The position numbers and the translations under genes were made by a program. This document shows, piece after piece, positions 8,992-17,787 of a stretch of 40,021 bases of DNA (position 1 is the first letter of the stretch; every line of letters begins with the position of its first letter). The notes beneath the pieces are model-generated. The model was not told the DNA's origin, made no database searches, and was given only the letters and a program-made list of their open reading frames with translations. The stretch lies in assembly GCA_013215055.1 (NCBI GenBank), contig JABSRQ010000040.1:1-40021 (forward strand), in the 5' to 3' direction. This stretch comes from Pseudomonadales bacterium (GTDB taxonomy: Bacteria > Pseudomonadota > Gammaproteobacteria > Pseudomonadales > DT-91).

Positions 8992-9225
8992 TTAGCCTTT
9001 ACGCAGCCAATAACTATATACCCCATCCGCCTCTTCTGCCTTTAATAAGGCATGCTTTGACTGATCAGTATAGGAATGAAAATCGCGCCATGAACCGGCA
9101 TCCGTAGATAAAATCTGCAGCACCTGACCACTTTGCATCTTATTTAAAGCCTGCTTGGCTTTTAATAGCGGCATCGGGCATTGCAGCGTTTTTGCATCCA
9201 CAGTCACATCAACAGATTCTGACAC
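8992..9225 (-). CDS. tusA: TusA-family sulfur carrier protein
   Basis: Small cytoplasmic sulfur carrier of 77 residues. The hallmark Cys-Pro motif is present (LQCPMPLLKAK, Cys 16), where a persulfide is carried for tRNA thiolation or molybdenum-cofactor and redox metabolism. The start is GTG with GAGGG about six bases upstream. The position next to perM and bepA matches the Pseudomonas locus in which the TusA-like protein (PA1006) was linked to molybdenum homeostasis. Whether this copy feeds tRNA modification or another pathway cannot be read from the sequence. Confidence 0.92.
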   Translation of the reverse strand: MSESVDVTVDAKTLQCPMPLLKAKQALNKMQSGQVLQILSTDAGSWRDFHSYTDQSKHALLKAEEADGVYSYWLRKG

Positions 9226-9393
9226 TCAACACCCTCTCAATAATGGCACCCAAGAAGGGAGCCGATGGATAAATATCGCAGCTTAAAACAATGGATGGGA
9301 TTTTATTTCCCTTATCCCGATAAATAACATAAAGTTCTTACCAGACAACGATTTAGCGAAAAGCCATAGTATGCACAATCATAAGCATTTGCG

Positions 9394-10866
9394 ATGAATT
9401 TCCGTGTTTTTTTCCCAACCTTTGCGCGCCCCCTTTTACTCGCAAGCACGTTGGTATTTTGCCCCATTCTTACGGCCAAAAGTGCAAACAAGGTGATTGA
9501 ACTACCCTCACTGGGAGATAGCACCTCGGCCTTCAGCAACCCTGCGCAGGAACTGCTATTAGGCCAAAACTGGTTACGTGCATTTAGACGCCAGGCCCCG
9601 ATACAAGAAGACCCACTGGTCTACGCCTATTTACACGATTTGATTCGACGCCTGGCTTATCACAGCCCACTCAGCAATAAACAGTTCAGCCTGGTTATTG
9701 TAGACAGCCCGGCCTTTAACGCCTTCGCCGTGCCCGGCCAAGTCATCGGTGTAAACACCGGCTTACTTAGCTATGCCGACACAGAAGACCAGCTTGCCTC
9801 GGTATTGGCCCATGAACTTGCGCATTTAAGCCAACGCCACTATGCCCGATCCATGCAACGCCAGGAAAGCACTCAGGCTTTAACCATGGCCGCACTTTTA
9901 GGCAGCTTATTAATCCTTGCCGCAGGTTCTCCCGAAGCCGGTATGGCCGCTCTCACCGCAACACAGGCCGCTGCCATCAGCGACAGACTGAAATACAGCC
10001 GCCTACATGAACAAGAAGCCGACCGCATAGGCATGCAAACGTTAGCCGACAGCGGCATGAACCCTGCGGCCGTCGCCAATATGTTTCAGCACATGCTACT
10101 AACCATGCGTTATCGCCAAGACATTAAAGAATTTGATTTTTTATTAACTCACCCGTTAACCGATAGCCGTGTATCCGATGCATTTAACCACGCCCGCTCT
10201 TACCCCAGCCAACATGATCAGGACAACTTTGCCTTTCATTTAGTTAAGGCGCGTATACACGTGCTTAATAGCAAAAACCCGCAGGCAGATATTAAATATT
10301 TTCAGCGCCAACGTGAAAGTGCCACATTCAAAAAAGCCAGTGATTACGGCTTAGCCCTGGCACTGACCAAAGCAGGGCAATTAGATAAAGCCGAAAAAAC
10401 CATTAACACACTTTACCGGGAATCGCCCAACCGCAAAGCCTATGTACTGGCTAAGGCCGAGCTATTAAAAGAACAGCAAAAATACGCGCAAAGCAGCAGC
10501 TTATTAGAATTACACCTGAGCCTATCACCATACAACTACCCCTACAGCATGGCATTAGCACAAGTCTATTTACTGGACTACAAGGCTAAAAGAGCCAGCG
10601 AGGTGCTTAAAGATTTAACCCGTCACGGTTATAGGCATCAGCCCGATATTTGGTATTTATTGGCCGAAGCCGAAGGGTTATCGGGTAATATCGCCGGAGT
10701 GCACCTAGCAAGAGCCGAGTTTTTTATGCATATCGGCGCATTTACTCAGGCCCAGCGCCATTTAAAGCTAGCGCTACCCCTGATAAAAGACGATTTGCAG
10801 GCCACTGCCAGAGTGCAGATTAAGATACAAAACGTCGAAAGAATGCGCCAGGCAATGCAATTTTAA
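9394..10866 (+). CDS. bepA: BepA-type periplasmic M48 metalloprotease with TPR repeats
   Basis: Outer-membrane quality-control protease and chaperone that helps assemble LptD and degrades stalled BAM substrates (known for E. coli BepA/YfgC). The 490 residues match the E. coli length of 487. A signal peptide (hydrophobic core about 12-27) is followed by the M48 domain with HELAH (140-144) and the downstream metal-ligand region EQEAD (206-210). The C-terminal half (about 300-480) shows helical TPR-like repeats. It is the only plus-strand gene in the first 23 kb and is divergent from tusA across 168 bases. No clear ribosome site precedes the ATG. Confidence 0.93.
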   Translation: MNFRVFFPTFARPLLLASTLVFCPILTAKSANKVIELPSLGDSTSAFSNPAQELLLGQNWLRAFRRQAPIQEDPLVYAYLHDLIRRLAYHSPLSNKQFSLVIVDSPAFNAFAVPGQVIGVNTGLLSYADTEDQLASVLAHELAHLSQRHYARSMQRQESTQALTMAALLGSLLILAAGSPEAGMAALTATQAAAISDRLKYSRLHEQEADRIGMQTLADSGMNPAAVANMFQHMLLTMRYRQDIKEFDFLLTHPLTDSRVSDAFNHARSYPSQHDQDNFAFHLVKARIHVLNSKNPQADIKYFQRQRESATFKKASDYGLALALTKAGQLDKAEKTINTLYRESPNRKAYVLAKAELLKEQQKYAQSSSLLELHLSLSPYNYPYSMALAQVYLLDYKAKRASEVLKDLTRHGYRHQPDIWYLLAEAEGLSGNIAGVHLARAEFFMHIGAFTQAQRHLKLALPLIKDDLQATARVQIKIQNVERMRQAMQF

Positions 10867-10874
10867 ACCCGGGT

Positions 10875-11900
10875 TTATTTATTCGCGGCTGAAAAATCCA
10901 GCATACGCTGTAGAGGCTTCATTGCCTTAAGGCGTAACGCTTCATCAACAAAGATTTCATTTAAGTTTTCTTGCAAAGCAGCGGATAAATTATCCAGCGT
11001 ATTCATCGCCATCCACGGGCAATTAGCACAGCTTTTACACATCGCCGAGTTACCGGCCGTAGGTGCTATCAAAAAGGTCTTATCAGGCACTTGCTGTTGC
11101 AACTTATAAAAGATGCCTTGATCGGTCGCCACGATAAACTGAGGATTAGGCAGGGTTTTAGCGGCCGCAATAATTTGTGACGTTGAACCGACACTATCGG
11201 CAATCTCAACTACCGATGCAGGTGATTCAGGATGCACCAAAACAGCAGCATCCGGATAGACCTTCTTTAAATCCAGAATACCCTGCGCCTTAAACTCCTC
11301 ATGCACAATGCAAGCTGCATCCCACAGAATCATATCGGCACCCGTTTGCTTCTGCACATAACCACCCAGGTGTTTATCGGGCGCCCAAATCAGCTTTTTA
11401 CCCTGACTATGTAAATGCTCAATAACATCCACTGCAATCGAGGAAGTCACCACCCAATCAGCCCTGGCCTTTACCGCAGCCGAGGTATTGGCATAAACCA
11501 CCACCTCCCTATCGGGGTGTTGATCACAAAAGGCCGAGAACTCATCGATAGGGCAACCTAGATCCAAAGAACAGGTTGCCTCCAGGGTTGGCATTAACAC
11601 GGTTTTTTCAGGGGTTAAAATCTTGGCGGTTTCACCCATAAACTTCACGCCAACAACGATCAACGTATCGGCTTTATGATCTCGTCCAAATCGGGCCATC
11701 TCCAATGAATCGGAGACACAGCCACCGGTTTCTTCGGCCAGCGCCTGCAACACAGGATCGGCGTAATAATGCGCGACTAAAACCGCATTTTTTTCTTCTA
11801 ATAAACGTTTGATTTTATCAACAGTGGCTTGATCTACAGGCTCGACACTTGCAGGTTGAGCAAGGTGAGATTGAACAATTTCTCTAGCGGTCTGACTCAT
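10875..11900 (-). CDS. nadA: Quinolinate synthase A
   Basis: Condenses iminoaspartate with dihydroxyacetone phosphate to quinolinate, the second step of de novo NAD synthesis, using a 4Fe-4S cluster. The three cluster cysteines are C110 (ATCSLDLGC), C197 (WDAACIVH) and C294 (last Cys of CKSCANC). Their spacing (87 and 97) equals that of E. coli C113/C200/C297. I chose the ATG at 11900 (341 residues, near the 347 of E. coli). A GTG at 11954 would add 18 residues of unrelated sequence. It converges on bepA with eight bases between the stops. Confidence 0.95.
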   Translation of the reverse strand: MSQTAREIVQSHLAQPASVEPVDQATVDKIKRLLEEKNAVLVAHYYADPVLQALAEETGGCVSDSLEMARFGRDHKADTLIVVGVKFMGETAKILTPEKTVLMPTLEATCSLDLGCPIDEFSAFCDQHPDREVVVYANTSAAVKARADWVVTSSIAVDVIEHLHSQGKKLIWAPDKHLGGYVQKQTGADMILWDAACIVHEEFKAQGILDLKKVYPDAAVLVHPESPASVVEIADSVGSTSQIIAAAKTLPNPQFIVATDQGIFYKLQQQVPDKTFLIAPTAGNSAMCKSCANCPWMAMNTLDNLSAALQENLNEIFVDEALRLKAMKPLQRMLDFSAANK

Positions 11901-12046
11901 AATGACACGGGTCCTAACATTACAACGGGAATAGCTGGGCTGGAATTTCAGCACCGCGCCATAATACCCTCTTAGCCTTCACTGTACAAATATCGATCAA
12001 CCTTTAAAAGCTTGATAAAAAACAGACAAATCGACTTTTTACAGGT

Positions 12047-12074
12047 AAAAAAAAGGCCCCTTAATTAAGGGACC
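12047..12074 (-). terminator. Terminator of the tRNA-Lys transcript
   Basis: 8-bp stem with one mismatch (12055-12062 with 12067-12074), AATT loop, followed on the minus strand by eight Ts. It lies 11 bases past the tRNA 3' end. Confidence 0.88.
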
Positions 12075-12085
12075 CTTTTCGAATA

Positions 12086-12161
12086 TGGTGGGGCGTGTGC
12101 GACTCGAACGCACGACCAATTGGTTAAAAGCCAACTGCTCTACCGACTGAGCTAACGCCCC
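12086..12161 (-). tRNA. tRNA-Lys (UUU)
   Basis: Complete 76-base cloverleaf with encoded CCA. The acceptor stem is GGGGCGT/ACGCCCC, the D-arm GCTC/GAGC, the anticodon stem GTTGG/CCAAT, and the T-arm GTGCG/CGCAC with TTCGAGT loop. The anticodon loop CTTTTAA gives UUU. A promoter lies just upstream and a terminator just downstream. In Pseudomonas aeruginosa the tRNA-Lys in the same place after queC is a known integration site for genomic islands. Confidence 0.98.
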
Positions 12162-12178
12162 CTCTGAACGAGATGCGT

Positions 12179-12206
12179 ATAATAAGGATTTATCATTTCA
12201 GCACAA
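12179..12206 (-). promoter_or_regulatory. Candidate tRNA-Lys promoter
   Basis: On the minus strand TTGTGC (12201-12206) and TATTAT (12179-12184) are 16 bases apart and end about 17 bases before the mature tRNA. No terminator is seen after queC, so read-through from queEC is also possible. Confidence 0.45.
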
Positions 12207-12268
12207 GTTCTTTTTGCAATTAAATTACATTTTTTAACAAATCCTCTCTTTTTCCCGAAAACTGATTA

Positions 12269-12955
12269 TTAAACAGGCTGATAGCGTGTGGTATCGGCTG
12301 TTTTTGCTTCAACAAAACCCTGCTTTCTTAATCTACAACTTTCACAGCGACCGCAGGCCAAACCTTTATCATCAGCCTGATAACAGGAAACGGTTAAACT
12401 ATAATCAACACCCAGCTCTAAGCCACGTTTAATAATCTGCGCCTTGGACATTTTCATCAATGGTGCCTGTATTGATAACTTCAAACCTTCAACACCGGAA
12501 CGGGTTGCCAGATTCGCCAGACTCTCAAAGGCAGCAATAAAATCAGGACGGCAATCCGGGTAACCCGAATAATCCACCGCATTCACACCAATAAAAATCT
12601 CACTGGCCTCCAGCACTTCAGCCCAGGCCAGCGCATACGATAAAAACACTGTATTTCTGGCAGGTACATAAGTAATGGGGATATTACCCATATCCTCCTC
12701 ATCCTCTGGCACCGCAATATCCATATCGGTTAAGGCTGAACCACCAAAGCAGGATAAATCCAATTTGGCGATTCGATGCTCTTTAGCGCCCATCACGTCG
12801 GCAATCTTCACAGAGGCGTCTAATTCAGCACTATGACGCTGACCATAATCAAAGCTCAGGCAATAACATTCATAACCCTGCTGCTGTGCCATGGCCAACA
12901 CTGTGGTGGAATCCAGGCCTCCGGAGCTTAGAATAACCGCTCTTTTTTTTGTCAT
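12269..12955 (-). CDS. queC: 7-cyano-7-deazaguanine synthase
   Basis: Converts 7-carboxy-7-deazaguanine to preQ0 with ATP and ammonia, in the queuosine tRNA-modification pathway. The ATP-pyrophosphatase loop SGGLDS is at residues 11-16 and the zinc-binding cysteines are at the C-terminus (SCYQ...CGRCESC). I chose the ATG at 12955 (228 residues) because AGG lies about five bases upstream and family members begin close to the P-loop. Another ATG at 12976 would add seven residues. It follows queE, the preceding pathway step, with only 27 bases between. Confidence 0.95.
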   Translation of the reverse strand: MTKKRAVILSSGGLDSTTVLAMAQQQGYECYCLSFDYGQRHSAELDASVKIADVMGAKEHRIAKLDLSCFGGSALTDMDIAVPEDEEDMGNIPITYVPARNTVFLSYALAWAEVLEASEIFIGVNAVDYSGYPDCRPDFIAAFESLANLATRSGVEGLKLSIQAPLMKMSKAQIIKRGLELGVDYSLTVSCYQADDKGLACGRCESCRLRKQGFVEAKTADTTRYQPV

Positions 12956-12982
12956 CTTACCTATCTCTATTTGCATTGGCGT

Positions 12983-13669
12983 CTAACGCCCAGGCTCATC
13001 GGCCCACAATAATTTATGTAGCTGCACTTGAAACCGCACCTGCAGCCCATCTTCAATAATCCAATCGGCCAAGTCCGTTGCCGACAGATCGCCATGTATC
13101 GGTGAAAACCAGACGTCTGCCACTTTTGAACTTAAATCCAATTCTGCGGTTTTTTGTTTGGCCCATTCATAGTCTTCACGATTACAGATAACAAATTTCA
13201 CCTGATCATTCGATTGCAGCAGCGGAATATTGGCATAGCGATTTTTTTCACATTCTTTCGAGGCCGGGGTTTTTAAGTCCAGCACCACCGAAACACGTGA
13301 ATCGATATCGCTAATATCCATCGCGCCACTGGTCTCTAATGACACGTGGTAACCGGCATCACATAACATCGCCAACAAAGGCCGACAATTAGGCTGGGCC
13401 AACGGTTCCCCACCGGTAACGGTGATATAACGTGCCGGATATTCCTGCAACTGCTGATTAATCTCGGCAAAGCTATGCATCTTGCCACCGTAAAAAGCAT
13501 ATTCGGTATCGCAGTAGCTGCAACGCAGAGGACAGCCGGTTAAACGGATAAACACCGTAGGTAGGCCTAATGTATTGGTTTCCCCCTGCAAGGAATAAAA
13601 CAACTCAGTTAAGCGCAGCGTTTTATCTAAAAGCTCGGGTGCATCTGTTTTTATCAAATTTTTTGTCAT
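12983..13669 (-). CDS. queE: 7-carboxy-7-deazaguanine synthase, radical SAM
   Basis: Radical-SAM enzyme that rearranges 6-carboxytetrahydropterin to 7-carboxy-7-deazaguanine in queuosine synthesis. The cluster motif CPLRCSYC (C-x3-C-x2-C) lies near residue 50, preceded by the family signature FYSLQGE. The C-terminal region is typical in length (228 residues from the ATG at 13669; E. coli has 223). The frame stays open to a TTG at 13726, but that stretch contains a terminator-like hairpin and is unlikely to be coding. No good ribosome site precedes the ATG, so the start is the weak point of the call. Confidence 0.92.
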   Translation of the reverse strand: MTKNLIKTDAPELLDKTLRLTELFYSLQGETNTLGLPTVFIRLTGCPLRCSYCDTEYAFYGGKMHSFAEINQQLQEYPARYITVTGGEPLAQPNCRPLLAMLCDAGYHVSLETSGAMDISDIDSRVSVVLDLKTPASKECEKNRYANIPLLQSNDQVKFVICNREDYEWAKQKTAELDLSSKVADVWFSPIHGDLSATDLADWIIEDGLQVRFQVQLHKLLWADEPGR

Positions 13670-13671
13670 AC

Positions 13672-13690
13672 AAAAAAACGCCATTTGGCG
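13672..13690 (-). terminator. Terminator-like hairpin directly before queE
   Basis: On the minus strand the stem CGCCA/TGGCG (13679-13690) with a 2-base loop is followed by seven Ts (13672-13678), ending two bases before the queE ATG. It could end the pal-cpoB transcript or act as an attenuator for queEC. Upstream (13721-13734) GGAGC/GCTCC forms another hairpin. Confidence 0.6.
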
Positions 13691-13766
13691 CCAAAGAGTT
13701 AATTTAAGAAGTGGTGATGGGAGCAATGGCTCCTTCCATGGACGCCATTATCAAGCAAAGTGTAGC

Positions 13767-14525
13767 TCAGGGAAAGTGCTTGCCTAGAAATTCTCTGGCC
13801 ATACGCACCACTTTTTCATAAGACGACTTACCCTCATAGGTTTTAATCAGGTCTTGCATGCTTTGTTTGGCAGATACTTTTTTATCCGATTTATAATAAA
13901 CTTCACCGAGCTTATACATCGCATCGGCCGCTTTTCTATGCTCAGGATAGTTGCTCATCACCTTATTATAAGCCAGCTCGGCTTCGGCATACTCCTTAGC
14001 CAAATCATGCAAACCACCTAACCAGAACCAGGCATTAGCCTGTAAACCGCTATTAGGGTAATCCTGTATAAAAGCTTCAAAAGCAGTCTTGGCTTCTACA
14101 AAATTTCTTTGCTGCACAAATGCATAAGCGGCTTTATAAGCAACTTTATCTTCTACTTTGACCTCGCCACCTGCGGTAACGGGCGCCGCAGGCTGAGTCA
14201 CAGCATTGACAGAAAGTGCCGCAACACGCTTATCTAAATCCACATAATTATCTAATTGCAGCTGTTTTAACTGATCAATTTGAAAGCTTTGCTCTTCAAT
14301 TTGGCCATTTAAACGGATAACTTCTTCACGCAACATTTCTATATCTTGAAATAACTGCTTAGCCGCCGCCGACCAGGCCTGCTCAGTTTTTTGCTGATGC
14401 GCCAATTCCCGCTGATGTGCGGTAGAGGAAGATTCCAGCACTTGGACCTCGGCCATAGCAGGCAGAGTCATGCTTGAAATCAGAGTGAAGGGTAATACGA
14501 TATTACGAAATAAAAAAAACTGCAT
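13767..14525 (-). CDS. cpoB: Cell division coordinator CpoB (YbgF), periplasmic TolA-binding protein
   Basis: Periplasmic protein that links Tol-Pal to PBP1B-driven septal peptidoglycan synthesis in E. coli. The 252 residues begin with a signal peptide (cleavage after AMA, about residue 25). A coiled-coil trimerisation segment (about 55-95, with heptad Leu/Ile) follows, then a TPR domain (about 130-250) with YAFVQQRNFVEAKTAFE and two more repeats. It is the last Tol-Pal gene, 114 bases after pal. An AAGG lies about ten bases before the ATG. Confidence 0.95.
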   Translation of the reverse strand: MQFFLFRNIVLPFTLISSMTLPAMAEVQVLESSSTAHQRELAHQQKTEQAWSAAAKQLFQDIEMLREEVIRLNGQIEEQSFQIDQLKQLQLDNYVDLDKRVAALSVNAVTQPAAPVTAGGEVKVEDKVAYKAAYAFVQQRNFVEAKTAFEAFIQDYPNSGLQANAWFWLGGLHDLAKEYAEAELAYNKVMSNYPEHRKAADAMYKLGEVYYKSDKKVSAKQSMQDLIKTYEGKSSYEKVVRMAREFLGKHFP

Positions 14526-14639
14526 TAATGCTTAGCCTTATGCGTTCATCAATACAGTCTTTATAACAATCTATGCGGAGCTTGTTAAGCTTTTGTTGAG
14601 TCAAAAGCCCTAACAACGCTCCAAAAAGTAAAAAAAGGC

Positions 14640-15164
14640 TTATTTAACCAATTCTACTCTACGATTTTGATTATGATTACCTACAACCGCAGGCTTCTCT
14701 TCACCGTAACCGATAGTTTCGATTTGGCTCGCTGCAACACCTTGAATGGTCAGGTATTTTTTAACAGTCTCGGCACGCTTCTCAGATAATGCCAAGTTAT
14801 ATTCACGTGAACCACGCTCATCAGCATGACCTTCTAAGCGAACAGTTGCGGTTGAATTTTTTAACGCGGTAGCCACGATATCTAAATTGCTTTTAGTTTC
14901 TGAAGATAAAGAATATTGATCAAATTCAAAGTAATAAACAGTCAGAGCTTGCTCAAGACTATCAACCCCAGTAGCCACTTCAGCCGTCAGATCAGAACCT
15001 TCCATATCAGAACCATCACCAGCACCGGAAACCATAGCTGTATCGGTAGTTTGATCGTCAGCACCATTAGTAGAAGAAGAATCTTCTTTTTGATCGGTAG
15101 ATCCACAAGCAACCATCAGAACAGATGCAAAGATCAGGCTTAAAAATTTCAGTTTGTTTAGCAT
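14640..15164 (-). CDS. pal: Peptidoglycan-associated lipoprotein Pal
   Basis: Outer-membrane lipoprotein that binds peptidoglycan and TolB during outer-membrane constriction. The lipobox LMVAC places the lipidated Cys at residue 20. An acidic, Ser/Thr-rich linker (about 21-65) leads to the OmpA-like domain. The domain carries YFEFDQYSL and the peptidoglycan-binding signature GHADERGSREYNLALSEKRA. The 174 residues match the family (E. coli 173). It is separated from tolB by 75 bases that contain a 6-bp hairpin (15214-15229) without a T run. Confidence 0.97.
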   Translation of the reverse strand: MLNKLKFLSLIFASVLMVACGSTDQKEDSSSTNGADDQTTDTAMVSGAGDGSDMEGSDLTAEVATGVDSLEQALTVYYFEFDQYSLSSETKSNLDIVATALKNSTATVRLEGHADERGSREYNLALSEKRAETVKKYLTIQGVAASQIETIGYGEEKPAVVGNHNQNRRVELVK

Positions 15165-15239
15165 TTGAGTTTCTCAGTTTTAAAGTTAAATCGTTTTCCA
15201 GCAATTGGCTTTACTCTAACAGCTTAGAGCGTATCTATT

Positions 15240-16544
15240 TTATTTCAGAAAGGGCGACCAAGCTGGTTCTCTGACATCTCGCCCTTCTGCCGGAAGGTTA
15301 AACTTAACTCGCCCGTCTATTGACACGGCAGCTAATATACCTTTTCCGTTTTTCTTGGTGGCATACATTACCATAGATCCGTTTGCCGACACACTCGGTG
15401 ATTCGTCTAATTGAGTACTGGTTAAAATATATGTCTGTTGACGCTTAAGATCTAGCCTAGCAATGTGATACGCATCATCATCCTGGTGTATCAGAATTAA
15501 ACCCGAGCCATCGGGAATCGGCCTCGCTCTTGAATTTGAACGGCCCTGCGCGGTTAAGCGCTTAACTTTTCCACCCGTGGCTGCCACTTGATAAATCTGC
15601 GGTCTACCGGAGCGGTCCGAGGTAAATACCAGGCTTTTACCATCAGGCATCCACTGTGGTTCGGTATCAATGGCAAAACGGTGAGAGCCCACTTTAGTCA
15701 GTTTTTTTGTGGCTAAATCCATAATGTAAATATCCGGGCTGCCATCTTTAGACAACACCATCGCCATCTTTTTCCCATCGGGAGACCAAGACGGTGCAGA
15801 GTTTAAACCTTTAAAGTTAGTTAATTTCTGACGTTTCCCACCCGCTAAACGTTGACGATAAATGGCAGGTCTGCGGCTCTCAAAGGAAACATAGGCAACC
15901 TCTTTACCATCCGGCGACCAAGTCGGTGACATAATCGGCTCATCTGATTTCAAGATCGACTTTGCTCGGGCGCCATCAGCATCGGCCACATTCAGCTGAT
16001 ATTTGTATTTACCGCCACCTAACACCTGGCCTGTGATATACAGCATTTTGGTTGAAAACGCGCCGGGAATACCACTTAACTTAAAAAACACTTCATCGGA
16101 AATTCTATGCGACAAATCACGTAAAGACTTTTTATTGGCGGTTAGCTTTTTGGCTAATAAGATTTTTCCACGAAAGATATCATAGAGATAATATTCAACC
16201 TGCACCGCCTGCCCTTCTTTAGCCGAAGTCATATTGCCGATTAATAAATATTCTCGGCCTAACGCACGCCAATCCCTGAAAAACACACTTTGTGGACGGC
16301 TTGGCTGGCTTAACATATCGCCCTTGGCCATCATATCAAACATACCACTGCGTTCCAGATCGGCGGTGATAATGCCAGACACATCTTCGCTCAATACACC
16401 CGGCCCCTGCCAGGCAAAAGGGCTGACCGCTACAGGTGTAGGGTTATCGATACCCTGGGTGATTTCCATGCTTAATTCAGCACGGCTTAACACACTAAAA
16501 ACAAGCAGCGTGGCAAACACTGCCATTTGACTCAATAACTTCAC
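15240..16544 (-). CDS. tolB: Tol-Pal system beta-propeller protein TolB
   Basis: Periplasmic protein that shuttles between Pal and TolA. The 434 residues (E. coli 430) start with a Sec signal peptide cleaved near SRA (about residue 22). An N-terminal alpha/beta domain (about 25-160) follows, then a six-bladed propeller with repeated WSPDGK, WMPDGK and similar strands. The start is GTG overlapping the tolA stop by three bases (GTGA), with AGAGGA nine bases upstream, so translation is probably coupled to tolA. Confidence 0.97.
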   Translation of the reverse strand: MKLLSQMAVFATLLVFSVLSRAELSMEITQGIDNPTPVAVSPFAWQGPGVLSEDVSGIITADLERSGMFDMMAKGDMLSQPSRPQSVFFRDWRALGREYLLIGNMTSAKEGQAVQVEYYLYDIFRGKILLAKKLTANKKSLRDLSHRISDEVFFKLSGIPGAFSTKMLYITGQVLGGGKYKYQLNVADADGARAKSILKSDEPIMSPTWSPDGKEVAYVSFESRRPAIYRQRLAGGKRQKLTNFKGLNSAPSWSPDGKKMAMVLSKDGSPDIYIMDLATKKLTKVGSHRFAIDTEPQWMPDGKSLVFTSDRSGRPQIYQVAATGGKVKRLTAQGRSNSRARPIPDGSGLILIHQDDDAYHIARLDLKRQQTYILTSTQLDESPSVSANGSMVMYATKKNGKGILAAVSIDGRVKFNLPAEGRDVREPAWSPFLK

Positions 16545-17371
16545 AGACGTAAATCCTCTGGGTTAAACACTAACGTAAACGAGCGGTAGTATTTTTCAAA
16601 TACATGTGGCTTTAAATTAGCCAATTCAGGGAAACGATCTGCCCTTTGCACGGCCGCGACGGCCGATCTATCAAAGGCAGCATTACCACTGCTTTTTACA
16701 ACATTAATGTTATTAACTTGGCCGGTGGGAAATAACTGAATAGATAACACCACCTTCATGCCATTTCTGGCACTAGGAGGGCGACTCCAATTAGCCTCTA
16801 CTGCGCGTTGAATCACAGCCATATAACTCATCGCAGAGGCTTCATCTACACTGCTATCTTCTAATAACTCATCTTCGGCAAAGTCATCCATAAACGCCTC
16901 TTCGCTTTCCCGGCGTGTATTTTCAGCTTCGGCCTGCTTACGTAAAGCTTCGCGCTGCAAGGCTTCTTTTTGTAATTTTTCTTTGGCGAGTCGCGTTTGA
17001 TCAGCCCGATGCTTTTGTGCCTTTACTTTATCGGCTTTTACCTTGGCGGCTTTTTGTTTCGCCAACTTCTGCGCTTTGAGCTTTTTTAGTTTTTGTTTTT
17101 TTAACTGCTGCTGTTTTTTCTTATCCACTTTTTTCTTGGGTTTTTTTGGCTTTGTCTTCGGGCGCGTTTGCTTAGCCGGTTTCTTTGCCGCGCGCTTTTC
17201 CTTTAATTGCACCAGCTGCGCCTGCATCATTTTAGGCTGCTTAACTAATGGCTCATTTTTGCCACCCACAAAATCAAAGGCCAGCCAAAAAACCAAGAAA
17301 GCATGCAGCACAGCGGTTACCGCAATCGGCAGGCCATATTCTTTAATAAATGCTTTATTCACTAACAGCAT
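16541..17371 (-). CDS. tolA: Tol-Pal inner-membrane-anchored bridging protein TolA
   Basis: Spans the periplasm to connect TolQR in the inner membrane with TolB/Pal. One N-terminal membrane anchor (about 13-33) is followed by a long Lys/Ala/Gln-rich helical rod (about 55-165) and an acidic hinge (about 160-180). The C-terminal domain III (about 183-276) holds the VEANWSRPP region and a final strand pair. At 276 residues it is much shorter than E. coli TolA (421), with the loss in the rod. It is two bases from tolR and overlaps tolB. Confidence 0.95.
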   Translation of the reverse strand: MLLVNKAFIKEYGLPIAVTAVLHAFLVFWLAFDFVGGKNEPLVKQPKMMQAQLVQLKEKRAAKKPAKQTRPKTKPKKPKKKVDKKKQQQLKKQKLKKLKAQKLAKQKAAKVKADKVKAQKHRADQTRLAKEKLQKEALQREALRKQAEAENTRRESEEAFMDDFAEDELLEDSSVDEASAMSYMAVIQRAVEANWSRPPSARNGMKVVLSIQLFPTGQVNNINVVKSSGNAAFDRSAVAAVQRADRFPELANLKPHVFEKYYRSFTLVFNPEDLRL

Positions 17372-17373
17372 AT

Positions 17374-17787
17374 TTACTGCGGCTCCGTCACCAGACCAAC
17401 CTGAATGACACCCACCTCTTGCAACTTCGCCATCAGCGTGACCACGTCACCGTAAGGTACGGCTGCATCGCCCCAGACCAGAACCGGGGTGTTAGGCTTG
17501 GCTTTAACAATCTTGGCAACAACATCCTGAATCATCTGCATGCTTTTAGCAGTCTCTTCATCCGATACATTCACATACAAAGAACCATCCGCCTTGATCG
17601 ATACAATTAACGGCTCCTCTTGATTCATATCCAGCGGATTACTATTGGACTGGGGTAGATCCACCGGCACGCCCTGGGTTAATAACGGCGCGGAGACCAT
17701 AAAGATAACCAGCAATACCAGCATCACATCGATATACGGTACAACATTAATCTCGGCGGCCAGGCGATGTTTCTTGGACCTAGCCAC
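17374..17787 (-). CDS. tolR: Tol-Pal motor protein TolR
   Basis: Stator subunit that, with TolQ, uses the proton gradient to energise TolA. The 137 residues contain one N-terminal membrane span with the essential Asp at position 20 (PYIDVMLVLLVIF), then a periplasmic ExbD-like domain. The start is GTG, overlapping the tolQ stop by one base, with AAGGTGAG about nine bases upstream. Confidence 0.97.
   Translation of the reverse strand: MARSKKHRLAAEINVVPYIDVMLVLLVIFMVSAPLLTQGVPVDLPQSNSNPLDMNQEEPLIVSIKADGSLYVNVSDEETAKSMQMIQDVVAKIVKAKPNTPVLVWGDAAVPYGDVVTLMAKLQEVGVIQVGLVTEPQ

Noticed and set aside
13679..13766. preQ1 riboswitch before queE
   Set aside because: The hairpin and A-rich tail consensus of the preQ1-I class is not present; only generic alternative stems are seen.
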